Shown: one piece after another, positions 1-8,590 of the stretch
Layout of the letters: each line of letters starts with the position of its first letter
How positions within the stretch are numbered: the first letter of the stretch is position 1
Origin: Prevotella sp.
Lineage (GTDB): Bacteria > Bacteroidota > Bacteroidia > Bacteroidales > Bacteroidaceae
Reading direction: 5' to 3'
NCBI GenBank assembly: GCA_003447235.1
Contig: DLZV01000043.1
Location: forward strand, 1 to 47,716
DNA length: 47,716 nucleotides
The notes under the pieces: generated by a model
What the model was told of the DNA's origin: nothing
The model's database searches: none
Seen by the model: the letters and a program-made list of their open reading frames with translations, nothing else
Program-made: the position numbers and the translations under genes

Positions 1-16
1 TGCTGATTGCCATTAT

Positions 17-62
17 ACCCAGGGCGATGCCCTGGTCTAGGAGCTTTTGGGCCTTCAGCCCG
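17..62. repeat. Palindromic repeat fragment at the left edge
   Basis: Two adjacent hairpin-forming dyads are visible: CCAGGGC-GAT-GCCCTGG at 19-35 and GGGC-CTTCA-GCCC at 49-61. The + frame reads as a short peptide with the pattern PRAMPW...FWAFSP before a stop. From memory this resembles a repetitive palindromic fragment scattered in Bacteroidetes genomes, but I cannot search for it. No gene was recognised between 1 and 193; the rest of this stretch is AT-rich and shows nothing clear. Confidence 0.35.
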
Positions 63-193
63 TTCTTGAACCACTTGCGAAAACTTCAGTGAAAAACAAC
101 CAATACAACTTTTACAACTTGTAACAACACAAACGCGCTTATCACTCATATATCGGATGAACCTTCCTAATTTATGAATGAAGAGCCCAGCCT

Positions 194-919
194 TTACTTC
201 GCCACAAACTTCTTGCCGTTTTGGATATAGACGCCCTGCTTGGGAGGCTGCTGCAGGCGGACGCCCTGGAGGGTATAGACGCGGTTGTCGGAAGCGAGGC
301 GGTCGGAGGTGGAAGTCTTTACGCTATGCTTTATGGAGCAGGCTTCCGAAATATTCATTCCACGGAAAGTGACCTTGACGCCTCGGAATTGTCCTGGAAG
401 CAAAATGGAATTGAGCACACTTGTGCCACAGCCAATCAACTCATTGTAGCTCCATTCCATGCCATCCACAGAATAGTGGACCACGCGATAATAGATGCCA
501 CCCAAGCACAAGGAGTCCACCTTGGTCACTTCGGCACGAGCCTCCCTTTCGCAATCGACATGGACGAGGTCGCCGACCTGGCAGTCAAACTCATACATGA
601 CTCTCGGTTCTGCGTCGCCGGGGTAGTAAAAACAAATGTTGCGTCCCTCCTGATAGGCCGGTACCGTCCCTATCCCGGTCTCTACGAGCTTGCAGGTTCT
701 GCCCCCTACGATGGTGTCGCCCAGGACGCTATACCGTACCGAATCCTTGACGACCAGCGCGCCTTCATATCGGGCATCATAGTTGAACACGGTCCATGTT
801 TTGCCCTCCGCCAAAAACGGGATGCGTTCCTGCGCCTGTGCCTTCTGAGGCATCAGCGCGGCCATTGCCAAAGCCAAAAGAGCCATGGCTGAGATGTTCT
901 TTCTTACGTTTTTCATCAT
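194..919 (-). CDS. Secreted single-domain 'A' paralogue (A1), function unknown
   Basis: A 241-residue protein of unknown function, probably exported. Residues 1-29 form a signal peptide (MMKN start, hydrophobic ALLALAMAAL core, AQA cleavage site). The body is one copy of a domain that begins 'FLAEGKTW', has a 'GDTI.G..CK' strand and a 'YEFDCQVGDLV' strand. The C-terminus ends with 'GVYIQNGKKFVAK', a short tail frequent in secreted Prevotella proteins. It is a close paralogue of the gene at 4397-5122, but its last roughly 35 codons differ and keep a different tail. Two ATG codons (919 and 916) can start it; the second matches the start of the paralogue. It lies 59 bp downstream of the frameshifted B1 gene and is probably co-transcribed with it. 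That it is a surface or periplasmic protein is inference. Confidence 0.8.
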   Translation of the reverse strand: MMKNVRKNISAMALLALAMAALMPQKAQAQERIPFLAEGKTWTVFNYDARYEGALVVKDSVRYSVLGDTIVGGRTCKLVETGIGTVPAYQEGRNICFYYPGDAEPRVMYEFDCQVGDLVHVDCEREARAEVTKVDSLCLGGIYYRVVHYSVDGMEWSYNELIGCGTSVLNSILLPGQFRGVKVTFRGMNISEACSIKHSVKTSTSDRLASDNRVYTLQGVRLQQPPKQGVYIQNGKKFVAK

Positions 920-978
920 GACATGTTTTTTTTAAATTGTTCCACTCTGTTTTTTTCCTATCACAGAAGCCAGCGCTT

Positions 979-2372
979 CTACTTCACCACAAACTTCTTG
1001 CCGTGCTGGATATAAATGCCCTTGGGCAAATGGCGCACGTCCATGCGGCGGCCCTGAAGGTCATAGACGCGGTCGTCGGAAGCGAGGCGGTCGGAGGTGG
1101 CTACCGTCTGCACGCCAGCGACAATGGCCTCATAGGCTTCTCGCGCGTGTTGACATAGATGCGGTGGCCTTCGGCGTCGTAGTAGTTCTCAAGGAGCGAG
1201 AAGGTGAAGAACGTGTTTGGCGCATTGTCGTGGCACAGGTAGTCGAACGGCGTGCCTTGCATATTGACGCAGCCCACGCCTTCTATCAAGCGGTGGCCCG
1301 ACGACAGCACCAACATGCGGCGGCTCTGCCCGTCGGAGAGCGTCGTGTCGCCCTCTTGTACCACGGTGTACTGCGTGCCAAGATAGGCGTCGCCCACATG
1401 GGCGTCGTAGTCGTAGAGGATGTATTCGCCCTCCTCGTTCGTCGGGTAAACGTCGCTCGCCTGGGCAAAGGCAGCACGGTAGCTGTCGGCATCGGCCAGC
1501 ACGCGGCCGCCCTCACGGCGCATGGCGAAAAGATATTTGTTGGAATAGACCTTCTGATACGTCTTTCCGTTCAGCGTCGTCTCGCCAGCACAAGCATAGC
1601 TTCTCCTGCCATGTCTCAGAAAATACAATTCATGGGTCTCTATGTTATTCGTTTTCCTATAGTCGGCACAAATCCATTGGCTATCGCAATGCGGAATACG
1701 CAAGAAATCGTTGCTTGTGAAGAGCAACTTGCCATCTACTTTGCAAGAATCAAACGTCATATAGGACGAAGTGACCCATTCAATTCCAGGGCCAGGATCG
1801 GGACCGACGTCGCTCCCTATGCCCTCGACCCAATATTCCCGTATGTTATACTTTGAGTAATCCGTGCCACCGTCGAAACAACCGATTCCCAAACGGCGAT
1901 AGGGCTCACCGTCCACCAAGATCGTATCGACCGTATTCACATTGAGGCGGAAGTAATCGTGAAACACGGTCGTGTCTCCTTTGCCAAGGGAGAAATCATA
2001 AACGAGATGACTACTCCAGTCGGAGGTGTCGTAGGCGTCGTAGTAGGAACCCACTTTGCCCAACACCTTGCCGTTCTCCTCACGCAGAAATCCTTCTACC
2101 ACGTTTCCATCATACAATTTCTTGTAGGCGACTCCGTCCAAGATCGTATCACCCTCGATCCGCTCTGTGTGAAAAGATTCTCCAAGAAAATAGTGGACAC
2201 ACCGAGTGTACCACTCCTTGCCCTCCTGCAGGAAAGGCTTAGGGGTTTGCGCTGCGGAGGCCCGAAGACCCGTCTGGCCAACGGTCTCTCTTCCGGTTTG
2301 CGATACTTGTTGTGCCATGCCCGGAAGCAAGGGACACAAGGTCATAAGAATAGATAGGTAAATCTTCTTCAT
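979..2372 (-). pseudogene. Frameshifted two-domain 'B' paralogue (B1)
   Basis: This is a copy of the intact gene at 2696-4084. It has the same signal peptide (MKKIYLSILMTL...GMAQ) and the same second domain. The reading frame breaks at 1137-1139: the + strand reads GGCTTCTCG here, where the intact copy reads GGCTTTCTCG, so one base of a three-base run is missing. The frame then ends early at 1101 with the out-of-frame tail KPMRPLSLACRR. The remaining in-frame sequence encoding the sorting-like tail is still present down to a TAG at 979-981. The first domain (codons about 45-235) has diverged strongly from B2, although both flanks are nearly identical. The truncated product would lack the C-terminal tail. 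A sequencing error or phase variation are alternatives to true decay. Confidence 0.75.
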
Positions 2373-2411
2373 ACACCAACAATTTATAGTTTACAATAGT
2401 CTTAACGCTTG

Positions 2412-2443
2412 CAAATTTACGTGTTTTTTGTTATAACGCCAAA
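2412..2443 (-). promoter_or_regulatory. Bacteroidetes-type promoter for B1
   Basis: On the minus strand TTTG (2443-2440) is followed after 20 bp by TAAATTTG (2419-2412), matching the TTTG/TAnnTTTG consensus of the Bacteroidetes primary sigma factor. The start codon at 2372 lies about 40 bp downstream. Confidence 0.65.
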
Positions 2444-2612
2444 TATTTTTAGCATTATTTTATCCTGCATGCCACATTACCCCCCCCGAATCAAAAATCG
2501 TCTTTTATCTACTTATATATCAACAAGTTACACACCAGCCTCCCCTTCGAAGTTTTTTTTCGGCAAATGTGCAGAAAAGCCAGTAGCCTGACCGAAGTTT
2601 GAGGGATACGCA

Positions 2613-2661
2613 AAGGCCACCGGGAGTCAAAAGAGCGTTGCCTCTTGGTCCCGGTGGCCTT
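2613..2661. terminator. Hairpin terminator between B1 and B2
   Basis: A perfect 13-bp stem (AAGGCCACCGGGA at 2613-2625, its complement at 2649-2661) is followed on the + strand by TATTGTTTTTT. It lies 34 bp beyond the stop codon of B2. The T tract favours the + direction, but the A-rich flank could let it work both ways. A near-identical copy lies at 4324-4372. Confidence 0.6.
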
Positions 2662-2695
2662 ATTGTTTTTTAAATTAATTAAAGAAGAGACGCTT

Positions 2696-4084
2696 CTACT
2701 TGACCACAAACTTCTTGCCGTGCTGGATATAAATGCCCTTGGGCAAGTGGCGCACGTCCATGCGGCGGCCCTGGAGGTCATAGACGCGGTCGTCGGAAGC
2801 GAGGCGGTCGGAGGTGGCGACAGTCTCCACGCCAGCGACGATGGCCTCATAGGCTTTCTCGCGCGTGTTGACATAGATGCGGTGGCCTTCGGCGTCGTAG
2901 TAGTTCTCAAGGAGCGAGAAGTCGAAGAACGTGTTCGGCGCATTGTCGTGGCACAGGTAGTCGAACGGTGTGCCTTGGACATTGACGCAGCCCACACCTT
3001 CTATCAAGCGGTGGCCCGACGACAGCACCAACATGCGGCGGCTCTGCCCGTCGGAGAGCGTCGTGTCGCCCTCCTCCACCACGGTGTACTGCGTGCCAAG
3101 GTAGGCGTCGCCCACATGGGCGTCGTAGTCGTAGAGGATGTATTCGCCCTCCTCGTTCGTCGGGTAAACGTCGCTCGCTTGGGCAAAGGCAGCACGGTAG
3201 CTGTCGGCATCGGCCAGCACGCGACCGCCCTCACGACGCATGGCGAAAAGGTAGCTATAACGCGGGCCGGGGTCCAGGCCAGCACAACGCGACTTGGTGC
3301 AGTTGTAGATCTTCTGATAGGTGCGGCCACCGATCTCCAGTTCGCCGACAGCAGCGTAGGTACGCTTGGCGTAGTTGATCAGATAGGGGGTATTGGCCGG
3401 ATAGATGCGATAGTCGCCCTGCACCCATTGGCGCTGGCTTTGAGGCACACGCAAGAAGTCGTTGCGGGTGAAAAGCAACTTGCCGTCCACCCTGCAGGAG
3501 TCGAGCTCGTTGTGGGGACCGATGATGAACATGCCCCAAATGGGATAGAGGCCATAGGAGCTGCCGATGCCCTCCACCCAATACTCCATCGGAGAGGCGA
3601 AGCGGGACTCTTCGTAATACGAGTCAATAGGCGCGATCCCCAGACGGAAATAGTGCTGCCCGTCCACCAAGATGGTGTCGCTCGTCGATACGACGACGCC
3701 AAACCCATCCTTGAGCGTATCATTGAGCTGAAGGTTGAAGTCGAACAAACCTCCTGCCGAGACGCTGCTCACCTTGTGTCCCTCTTCGTGTAGGCCATCA
3801 ATAAACTTGCCCTGCCAGTTGACCAGTTTCCAATAGGAAACATCACGCACAAGGGTATCACCACTTATCTTGCAGTAGTAGTTTATGTCAGCGCCACGCG
3901 GACCATAGACGCTGCGGTAATACCACTCCTTGCCCTCCTGGAGGAAAGGCATAGGGGTTTGCGCTGCGGAGGCCCGAAGACCCGTTTGGCCAACGGTCTC
4001 TCTTCCGGTTTGCGATACTTGTTGTGCCATGCCCGGGAGCAGGGGGCACAGAGTCATAAGAATAGATAGGTAAATCTTCTTCAT
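2696..4084 (-). CDS. Secreted two-domain 'B' paralogue (B2), function unknown
   Basis: A 462-residue exported protein. Residues 1-20 are a signal peptide ending GMAQ. Two related domains follow, at about 45-215 and 215-400. Each has an initial W/Y-rich strand, a 'GDT...G..Y.K' segment, a strand followed by a D/G-rich turn, a 'VDT.L.DG..R.L' segment, and an 'EGIG' or 'EGVGCV' motif. The C-terminus 'VYDLQGRRMD...GIYIQHGKKFVVK' is the short Prevotella-type secretion tail. The 'A' proteins carry a single such domain. No catalytic motif was recognised. It has its own promoter (4124-4154) and a hairpin after the stop. It is a tandem duplicate of the frameshifted B1, with near-identical ends and a diverged first domain. 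A surface or adhesin-like role is plausible but unproven. Confidence 0.85.
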   Translation of the reverse strand: MKKIYLSILMTLCPLLPGMAQQVSQTGRETVGQTGLRASAAQTPMPFLQEGKEWYYRSVYGPRGADINYYCKISGDTLVRDVSYWKLVNWQGKFIDGLHEEGHKVSSVSAGGLFDFNLQLNDTLKDGFGVVVSTSDTILVDGQHYFRLGIAPIDSYYEESRFASPMEYWVEGIGSSYGLYPIWGMFIIGPHNELDSCRVDGKLLFTRNDFLRVPQSQRQWVQGDYRIYPANTPYLINYAKRTYAAVGELEIGGRTYQKIYNCTKSRCAGLDPGPRYSYLFAMRREGGRVLADADSYRAAFAQASDVYPTNEEGEYILYDYDAHVGDAYLGTQYTVVEEGDTTLSDGQSRRMLVLSSGHRLIEGVGCVNVQGTPFDYLCHDNAPNTFFDFSLLENYYDAEGHRIYVNTREKAYEAIVAGVETVATSDRLASDDRVYDLQGRRMDVRHLPKGIYIQHGKKFVVK

Positions 4085-4123
4085 ATACCAACAATTTATA
4101 GTTTATAATAGTCTTAACGCTTG

Positions 4124-4154
4124 CAAATTTACGCAATTTTTATTATAACACCAA
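4124..4154 (-). promoter_or_regulatory. Bacteroidetes-type promoter for B2
   Basis: TTGG (4154-4151) and TAAATTTG (4131-4124) are 19 bp apart on the minus strand, 40-70 bp before the ATG at 4084. The segment is a near copy of the B1 promoter region. Confidence 0.65.
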
Positions 4155-4323
4155 GTATTTTTAGCATTATTTTATCCTGCATGCCACATTACCCCCCCCG
4201 AGTCAAAAATCATCCTTTATCTACCTATATATCAACAAGTTACACACCGACCTACCCTTTGAAGTTTTTTTCGGCAAATGTGCAGAAAAGCCAGAAGCCT
4301 GATCGAAGTTTGAGGAATGCGCA

Positions 4324-4372
4324 AAGGCCACCGGGAGTCAAAAGAGCGTTGTCTCTTGGTCCCGGTGGCCTT
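4324..4372. terminator. Hairpin terminator after the protease/A2 operon
   Basis: This is a second copy of the 13-bp stem terminator (4324-4336 paired with 4360-4372), followed on the + strand by a TATTGTTTTTTT tract. It lies 25 bp past the A2 stop codon. Together with the flanking sequence it is part of a duplicated intergenic block (about 2373-2695 and 4085-4396). Confidence 0.6.
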
Positions 4373-4396
4373 ATTGTTTTTTTAATTAATTAAATT

Positions 4397-5122
4397 CTAC
4401 TTCACCACAAACTTCTTGCCGTGCTGGATATAAATGCCCTTGGGCAAATGGCGCACGTCCATGCGGCGGCCCTGGAGGTCATAGACGCGGTCGTCGGAAG
4501 CGAGGCGGTCGGAGGTGGAAGCCTTTTCGCTATGCTCTATGGAGCAGGCTTCCGAAATATTCTTTCCACGGAAAGTGACCTCGACGCCCCGGAATTGTCC
4601 TGGAAGCAAAGTGGAATTGAGCACACTTGTGCCAGAGCCAACCAACTCATCGTAGCGTCCTTCCATGTCATCCACAGAATAGTGGACCACACGATAATAG
4701 GTGCCATCAAAGCACAAGGAGTCCACCTTGGTCACTTCGGCACGAGCCTCCCTTTCGGAATCGACATGGACGAGGTCGCCGACTTGGCAGTCAAACTCAT
4801 ACATGATTCTCGGTTCTGCGTCGTCGGGGTAGTAAAAACAAATATTGCGTCCCTCCTGATAGGCGGGGACCGTTCCTATCTCGGTCTCTAAGAGCTTGCA
4901 GGTTTTGTTCCCTACGATGGTGTCGCCAAGGACGCTATACCGTGCCGAGTCCTTAACGACAAGCGCGCCTTCATATCGAGCATCATAGTTGAACACCGTC
5001 CATGTTTTGCCCTCCGCCAAAAACGGGATGCGTTCCTGCGCCTGTACCTTCTGAGGCATTAGCGCGGCCATTGCCAAAGCAAAAAGAGCAATGGCTGACA
5101 TGTTCTTTCTTACGTTTTTCAT
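4397..5122 (-). CDS. Secreted single-domain 'A' paralogue (A2), coupled to a cysteine peptidase
   Basis: A 241-residue exported protein, paralogue of A1 (194-919): the same signal peptide (MKNVRKNMSAIAL...AQA) and the same single 'FLAEGKTW' domain. Its tail, unlike that of A1, is the B-type 'VYDLQGRRMDVRHLPKG...KKFVVK', nearly identical in DNA to the tails of B1 and B2. The start is ATG at 5122; this overlaps the peptidase stop as TGATG, so translation is probably coupled. An in-frame GTG one codon upstream (5125) is less likely. The position directly after a secreted peptidase suggests a partner such as an inhibitor, chaperone or substrate, but that is inference only; no inhibitor family was recognised. 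Confidence 0.82.
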   Translation of the reverse strand: MKNVRKNMSAIALFALAMAALMPQKVQAQERIPFLAEGKTWTVFNYDARYEGALVVKDSARYSVLGDTIVGNKTCKLLETEIGTVPAYQEGRNICFYYPDDAEPRIMYEFDCQVGDLVHVDSEREARAEVTKVDSLCFDGTYYRVVHYSVDDMEGRYDELVGSGTSVLNSTLLPGQFRGVEVTFRGKNISEACSIEHSEKASTSDRLASDDRVYDLQGRRMDVRHLPKGIYIQHGKKFVVK

Positions 5123-7095
5123 CACTTCATGTTTTTAATTGTCCCATCTTTGAGCGTCGCCGAACAGCCTCGCGGCAAGAAAAGGTTGCTTCCTGATCTC
5201 AATCGAATTTCTGATCCGTCTTGAACATCAAGCGAGGATTCCTTTGCGACGCAAAGCGTCACGTCGTCAATAACAGCATTATCGACTATTTTCAAAGATG
5301 CCTTGTTGGAAACTGTTAATTTCGCCCCATTATGGAAATAGAGATTTCCTCCGACAGTCCACTGTATATTGGGATCAATGATGACATTTCTCAAGAAATG
5401 GACATCTCCATCTATGCGACCAGACTGAGAAATATGAATGGCATCACAACTGTCAGGCGTGATGATCTGCAAGTGTCCGTACTCGTCCATAGGACCATAG
5501 TTTGGATCTGAGTCATCTCCATCCTCTTCGTCTGGAACCCACGAAGGACAGGAAGCTGGTTTGGGACCAATTCCCCAATTATAATAACCATCCCCATCTT
5601 TATCTTCGCATACGATATCACCCTCACCCATATTGCTAACGTATATAGGGTAGTCAATCGCCTGCGCATAATGCATATTTCTCATGTTTTCAAACACAAT
5701 ATACATATATTCTGGGCTCATAATGTCCAGGCCATTTTCTTGATAACTGTTTTTGAATGTCCAAACAGTGCTTCCTATCAAAGAATCTCCAGGCAATATC
5801 ACTTTGCATACAGACAAGTCGGTTCCATCGCCTTTGTGATGTAGATGCTTAATAGTATCACCTGCTTGGAGTACATGCCAACCGGTTAAGACCATGGCGT
5901 GGCTATTCCCCACATATTTTTTCCCGTTCCATGTATAGCCAAAATAAAAACCAGAAACTAATGGTCCTTGCGCAATGATAGCTTTTTTAATAATATCCTC
6001 TGCCTTTGAATTTATTTGATGATAGCCTTTTATACGCACCGTGTAATTTGGAGTCACCTCGTCACTTCTACAGTTATGGGCAGAATCTGCATCAACAAAA
6101 GGATAAGCTTCCTCGTCACAAACCCCATGGTCTCTAAAATAGTCTAATGGCGCATCAATAGACATACCACCTGTGTATGGATCTCGACTTTGGACGTATT
6201 CGTTACAACAAGCTGCCTCCTGTTCGGACAAATCAAGATCAAGCTTCTTGTTGTAATAGAGATTGCTCAATGCTTCAACACAACTAACTGCAGCAAAAGC
6301 AGAGCAATAACAGCTCTGTCCTTGATCTTTAACTGGAGTCATCCAATTAATACCATGCCGATTTCTCCAGTCGAAGCTTTTAACAACCTCACTTTCTGCC
6401 TGTGCCATTTTGGGGGACACAGTATCATTTTTGAGTACAAAGACACCACCTACATAGTACTCAATTCCTTGGCTTGACACACCATCAGGCAAACCCAGTA
6501 CTTGTTTCCGTTGCTGATAGTTCATTAGAGCAAGGCGGGTAACTCCCGCAGACCAAGTCTTACCACGATTCTCATTGTACAGATTTATCTTTTCTGCAGC
6601 TTCCTTCGCTTGCTGATATTTCAAGCTATCTGACTTCAACAGATATTCCTTGGACCCAACACGATAAATCTGATCTTTGTAATCAACATTCACTGATTGA
6701 ACTGTCAAAGCAGCATTTTTCACAAAGATTTTTATCTTTGTCGGCAAGACATTGGGCAACAGAGAGGTTTCCAGACCTATATTTACAAGACTCTCTGCAG
6801 AACCATTGCAAATCTCTGGATAGTTTTCATATACCAAATAGTCATTCCCTGATGCATCAGCTAAGAGGACGCGAATAAAGAAGTCTTCCGTATCCTTAAC
6901 GGAGACCTGCCCGTCCAACATCAGTTTTACAATAGATTTTGACGAAGGCAAAGCGATCTCCCCTTGATTGCTGAACACCCTGCCAATGCTTATCGTTTCG
7001 GCGCACGGTGCATCCTTGGCCATTAAAGGCAATGGGAGGCTTACCAATAGCCAAAAACAAAGCGTCAAATATTGACTGGTAATTCTTTTTTTCAT
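5122..7095 (-). CDS. Secreted papain-like (family C1A) cysteine peptidase
   Basis: A 657-residue exported protein. There is a signal peptide at 1-26 and an N-terminal region at 30-235 that may act as a propeptide or binding domain. A C1A catalytic domain spans about 240-480. Visible active-site elements are Q258 in VKDQG, C264 in SCYCSAFA, H399 in GNSHAMVLTGWH and N449 in FKNSYQENG; 'LSEQEAACC' matches the papain signature. The usual Trp after the catalytic Cys is Ser. After the catalytic domain comes a 'DKDGDGYYNWGIGP...CP...EDGDDSDP' segment, an Asp-rich calcium-binding-like motif, and then a beta-strand region. There is no T9SS tail. It sits 22 bp after the fibre-like gene upstream and overlaps A2, so the three form an operon. 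Its base composition is more AT-rich than that of most neighbours, which hints at transfer. Confidence 0.9.
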   Translation of the reverse strand: MKKRITSQYLTLCFWLLVSLPLPLMAKDAPCAETISIGRVFSNQGEIALPSSKSIVKLMLDGQVSVKDTEDFFIRVLLADASGNDYLVYENYPEICNGSAESLVNIGLETSLLPNVLPTKIKIFVKNAALTVQSVNVDYKDQIYRVGSKEYLLKSDSLKYQQAKEAAEKINLYNENRGKTWSAGVTRLALMNYQQRKQVLGLPDGVSSQGIEYYVGGVFVLKNDTVSPKMAQAESEVVKSFDWRNRHGINWMTPVKDQGQSCYCSAFAAVSCVEALSNLYYNKKLDLDLSEQEAACCNEYVQSRDPYTGGMSIDAPLDYFRDHGVCDEEAYPFVDADSAHNCRSDEVTPNYTVRIKGYHQINSKAEDIIKKAIIAQGPLVSGFYFGYTWNGKKYVGNSHAMVLTGWHVLQAGDTIKHLHHKGDGTDLSVCKVILPGDSLIGSTVWTFKNSYQENGLDIMSPEYMYIVFENMRNMHYAQAIDYPIYVSNMGEGDIVCEDKDGDGYYNWGIGPKPASCPSWVPDEEDGDDSDPNYGPMDEYGHLQIITPDSCDAIHISQSGRIDGDVHFLRNVIIDPNIQWTVGGNLYFHNGAKLTVSNKASLKIVDNAVIDDVTLCVAKESSLDVQDGSEIRLRSGSNLFLPRGCSATLKDGTIKNMK

Positions 7096-7117
7096 AAAGG
7101 AAATATTTTGTTTTTTA

Positions 7118-8266
7118 TTATCTGGAAACTACCATCCGACGAGTTTCGCTGACCTTTCCGTTAACGACAAGCGTATAGAGATAAGTGCCGGGGGCGAACT
7201 CGAAGCTGGAAAGCGACACCTCGCTAAGTCCGTTGCTCACAGGAATGCGCTTGACGCTGGCGCCATTGAGCGTCAGAATGTCAACATAGGCATCCGAGGC
7301 GTCATCGGGGACGGAGACACGGACGGTCGATTGGCCAGTGAACGGATTGGGGGTGTTCTGAGAAATGCTACCCCTACCCTCGTCGAGCGTATTTGTCGCA
7401 ATGTTGGTAGCAGCGTTCACCTTTCGCGTACCCGACGAGGCAACGGCTTCTTTAAGGTCGTCCAGCTCTGTCTTCAACTCCGTGATGGCCTGAACGAGGA
7501 TGGGAACCAGTTGGGTATAGTTGACGTACTCATTTCCTTGTGCGTCTTTGATGATAAGAGCGGGGAATCTCTGCTTAACGGCGTTCACGTCAAGGGCGTA
7601 GTATGATTTGCCAAAAGAAGTGATAGGATTAGAGATCGGTGCAACAGTTCCTGTTTGCGTAGAGTCTGGCACGGATCCTATTCCAGAGCCAGGTACTTGC
7701 GCATTTTCAATGTACATGAAGGGGTTTGCAGAGGCGATACCATCCAATGCGCTATTGATAGGCCGCAAAGTCTGTGTGTTCTTCGCATTGACCTCGGCGC
7801 TGTTGACCACATTGCCTTGAAGCGAGCCAGTAACCTTCACATTGCCATCGAAATAGCCTGCATAGCGCTCACCAACCCTCAGGCCCAACGTCTTACCGCT
7901 GGTCGTTCCAAAGATAGCTGCTCCAGCCTGACTGCCTTGCAAGGCTCCAAGCACGCCAAAGTTGTAACCGCTTGTGCAGTTGCCTGCTACTCCGCGCAAA
8001 CCAAAGGCTCGTCCTGTGTTCCTCGTCGTGGGGCTGTAAACCACTCCCTCGCCACCAATATTATAACAACCCGAGGCGGGATTGTGCAAGCCAAGGGATA
8101 CATGATAGGCGGTGTCGCTGTATGCGACATTGCCTACAGAGAGAGACACGTTTGAAGTTGGTTGCTCACTTCCAATGTTCACGTTGCCGTTGTGATAAAC
8201 GGTCAGCTGGGCAGAGGCGTTCATTGCGCCAAACACCAGCATTGATGATAAAATTGCTTTTTTCAT
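7118..8266 (-). CDS. T9SS-exported fibre-like protein with S74-type chaperone-like region
   Basis: A 382-residue surface protein candidate. There is a signal peptide at 1-20 (MNASAQ cleavage) and Gly/Asn-rich repeats at 20-160 like tail-fibre or trimeric surface proteins ('VYHNGNVNIG', 'GYFDGNVKVTGSLQGNV'). An 'INSALDGIASANPF...YYALDVNAVKQRFPAL' region at about 165-275 resembles the intramolecular chaperone (S74) region of fibre proteins and ends in a short coiled coil. A type A T9SS sorting domain follows at about 299-382 (SISQNTPNPF start, 'PGTYLYTLVVNGK' end). It is the first gene of the operon with the C1A peptidase and A2. A decayed second copy of its 5' end lies upstream at 8591-8759. 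Confidence 0.88.
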   Translation of the reverse strand: MKKAILSSMLVFGAMNASAQLTVYHNGNVNIGSEQPTSNVSLSVGNVAYSDTAYHVSLGLHNPASGCYNIGGEGVVYSPTTRNTGRAFGLRGVAGNCTSGYNFGVLGALQGSQAGAAIFGTTSGKTLGLRVGERYAGYFDGNVKVTGSLQGNVVNSAEVNAKNTQTLRPINSALDGIASANPFMYIENAQVPGSGIGSVPDSTQTGTVAPISNPITSFGKSYYALDVNAVKQRFPALIIKDAQGNEYVNYTQLVPILVQAITELKTELDDLKEAVASSGTRKVNAATNIATNTLDEGRGSISQNTPNPFTGQSTVRVSVPDDASDAYVDILTLNGASVKRIPVSNGLSEVSLSSFEFAPGTYLYTLVVNGKVSETRRMVVSR

Positions 8267-8435
8267 AAAAAATGGCCTTAAGCCGTTTACATCACATTCC
8301 TACTCTGTTAAAGATTTTCGGATACCTCTTTTTATCTTGAGAAACGATTCCATTGTTCATTGTATGCTATATTTCTTATTGCTTATCAACTATGGTCTAA
8401 TCTATCCTCAGTATATCTAAGGAATTATGACGCTG

Positions 8436-8443
8436 CAAAAGTA
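8436..8443 (-). promoter_or_regulatory. -7 box for the fibre/protease/A2 operon
   Basis: TACTTTTG on the minus strand matches TAnnTTTG. No good -33 TTTG lies at the expected distance. It would give a leader of about 165 nt before the ATG at 8266. The stretch 8267-8590 holds no gene; it is AT-rich and contains only this signal and the end of the decayed copy. Confidence 0.45.
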
Positions 8444-8590
8444 CTATAGCAATATTGCGAAATAATTACAGAAATATTAAAATTATGTTACATGAAGAAG
8501 ATATCTTAGTTTTTACCGCAAAATATTCAGAACCGCCAAAAAATGACGCTCCATTGCACTTCACAACAGCGTTCAACTTCTAATACGGAG

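Noticed and set aside
4397..5122. A2/peptidase pair as a toxin-antitoxin system
   Set aside because: Both proteins have signal peptides and the peptidase has a large secreted architecture; there is no toxin-antitoxin family or autoregulator.
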